Assembly: GCA_023251275.1 (NCBI GenBank) | Contig: JAHEZC010000130.1 | Span: 1 to 7,163 of the forward strand | DNA: 7,163 bases | Source: Parafilimonas sp. | GTDB lineage: Bacteria; Bacteroidota; Bacteroidia; Chitinophagales; Chitinophagaceae | Reading direction: 5' to 3' | Shown here: positions 7,101 to 7,163 of the stretch, piece by piece | How positions within the stretch are numbered: the stretch's first letter is position 1 | Layout of the letters: every line of letters starts with the position of its first letter | Translations under genes and position numbers: made by a program | The notes under the pieces: model-generated | Seen by the model: only the letters and a program-made list of their open reading frames with translations | Database searches by the model: none | Told to the model about the DNA's origin: nothing

Positions 7101-7163
7101 GCTACGCCGGGAGTAGGCTTGATTTCCCCGCCGCCCCATCACGACATCTATTCAATAGAAGAT
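4134..7163 (+). CDS. gltB: Glutamate synthase large subunit (3' end outside window)
   Basis: GltB transfers the amide nitrogen of glutamine to 2-oxoglutarate, giving two glutamates, together with the small subunit GltD. The frame is open for 1010 codons to the right edge, about two thirds of the usual 1500. The ATG at 4134 is firm: an in-frame TGA at 4125-4127 lies just upstream. A short 20-residue propeptide precedes Cys21 in DSCGIGF, the N-terminal nucleophile exposed after self-cleavage. The class II glutaminase domain follows to about residue 430, with [20 protein letters not shown] (232-239), HNGEINT (254-260) and GQSDSA (296-301). A central domain occupies about 470-780. From about 815 ([16 protein letters not shown]) the FMN-binding synthase domain begins, with GAMSFGS (887-893), NTGEGGED (914-921) and [11 protein letters not shown] (967-977). 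The iron-sulfur cysteines lie beyond the edge. All visible catalytic motifs are intact. gltD would be expected downstream. Confidence 0.97.
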   Translation, partial: MPVNQNRHEGLYDAAFEHDSCGIGFVANIKGNKSHQIISDALTVLENMEHRGACGCENNTGDGAGITIQTPHELFFDECIKLGVHLPAYGKYGVGVIFFQKDIRLREESREIFNRTAEKLGLEILAYRKVPVNPTDIGPTALSVEPEMEQVFIACPDHITKRTEFERKLFVLRNYASHTINNTVKKDPIGFYIASLSYKTVVYKGQLTSLQLRSYFPDLSNKRIVSAFGLIHSRFATNTFPSWKLAQPFRFIAHNGEINTLQGNLNWLKTSEPGFESPFFTHEEMEMLLPIVTEGQSDSACLDNMIELLALTGRSLPHVMMMLIPEAWDDNDQMDPLKKAFYEYHASLVEPWDGPASISFTDGKIIGATLDRNGLRPSRYCVTTDDRVIMASETGVLPVDPAMVKEKGRLQAGKMFVVDMEQGRIISDDELKQTICSQKPYGEWLNKYKIRLEELPEPRVMFTHLESDQIFKYQKVFGYSTEDLDATIAPMALEGKEPVGSMGTDVPLAILSDQPQHLSNYFKQLFAQVTNPPIDPIRERMVMSLAAFVGNNGNLLVEDPLTCHSVALKHPVLNNHELEKLRSIDTGIFQAKTLQSYFRADGKPGSLKSGLDRLCRYAVDAVNDGFEVLILTDRAIDSEHAPIPSLLAVAAVHHHLIRKGLRGQVGIVVEAGDVWEVHHFACLIGFGATAINPYLAISTIRDMKLSGRLETDLDVEQVKKNYVKAICDGLLKVFSKMGISTLQSYQGAQIFEIIGLNKDVVDKYFAGATSRIEGMGLDEMAKEILAKHYFAFSRKEIPVDRLPVGGMYQWKRKGEFHLFNPQTIHLLQYATKMNDYSIFKKFSKLVNDQSEKACTLRSLFQFKRNRPSVSIDEVEPAENIYKRFSTGAMSFGSISWEAHTTLAIAMNRLGGKSNTGEGGEDERRYEPLPNGDYMRSAIKQVASARFGVTSYYLTEADELQIKMAQGAKPGEGGQLPGHKVDEWIGRTRHATPGVGLISPPPHHDIYSIED

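Noticed and set aside
4134..7163. Possible frameshift or break in gltB
   Set aside because: Codon-by-codon reading from 4134 to 7163 showed no stop, and family motifs appear in the expected order and spacing; the gene is merely cut by the window edge.

Overview
The window reads as ordinary chromosomal DNA from a member of the Bacteroidota, plausibly a Chitinophagaceae-type organism. The taxonomic call is inference. It rests on AT-rich coding sequence, mostly weak or absent Shine-Dalgarno sites, several octamers matching the Bacteroidota -7 promoter element TAnnTTTG, a bifunctional-nuclease protein carrying a C-terminal UVR motif, and an IspE that probably begins directly at its MVIFPHCKINLGL strand. 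I see no tRNA, rRNA, CRISPR array, insertion sequence, phage gene or toxin-antitoxin pair.

Layout, left to right. (1) At 2-307 (+) is the C-terminal end of a protein rich in alternating beta strands, possibly an outer-membrane barrel; its start lies outside the window. (2) Two minus-strand oxidoreductase genes follow: an extended-SDR NAD(P)-dependent epimerase/dehydratase (1242-2246) transcribed first, then a classical SDR dehydrogenase (366-1154). They are close enough to share a transcript. (3) A 167-bp divergent intergenic region separates them from two plus-strand genes: a bifunctional nuclease family protein (2414-2998) and ispE (3095-3952), the CDP-ME kinase of the MEP isoprenoid pathway. 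(4) A 181-bp intergenic region with an AT tract, a 14-bp perfect palindrome and overlapping TTTTACA/TGTAAAA dyads leads into gltB. (5) gltB, the large subunit of glutamate synthase, starts at 4134 and stays open for 1010 codons to the right edge. I translated it by eye and found no internal stop or frameshift.

Functionally this is a set of housekeeping genes: isoprenoid precursor synthesis (ispE), ammonia assimilation (gltB), a conserved nuclease-family protein and two SDR enzymes of unknown substrate. Nothing ties them into one novel system. The part most worth a second look is non-coding: the dyad-rich region in front of gltB, which looks like a nitrogen-responsive control region. I did not find evidence for an undescribed defence, mobile or biosynthetic system.
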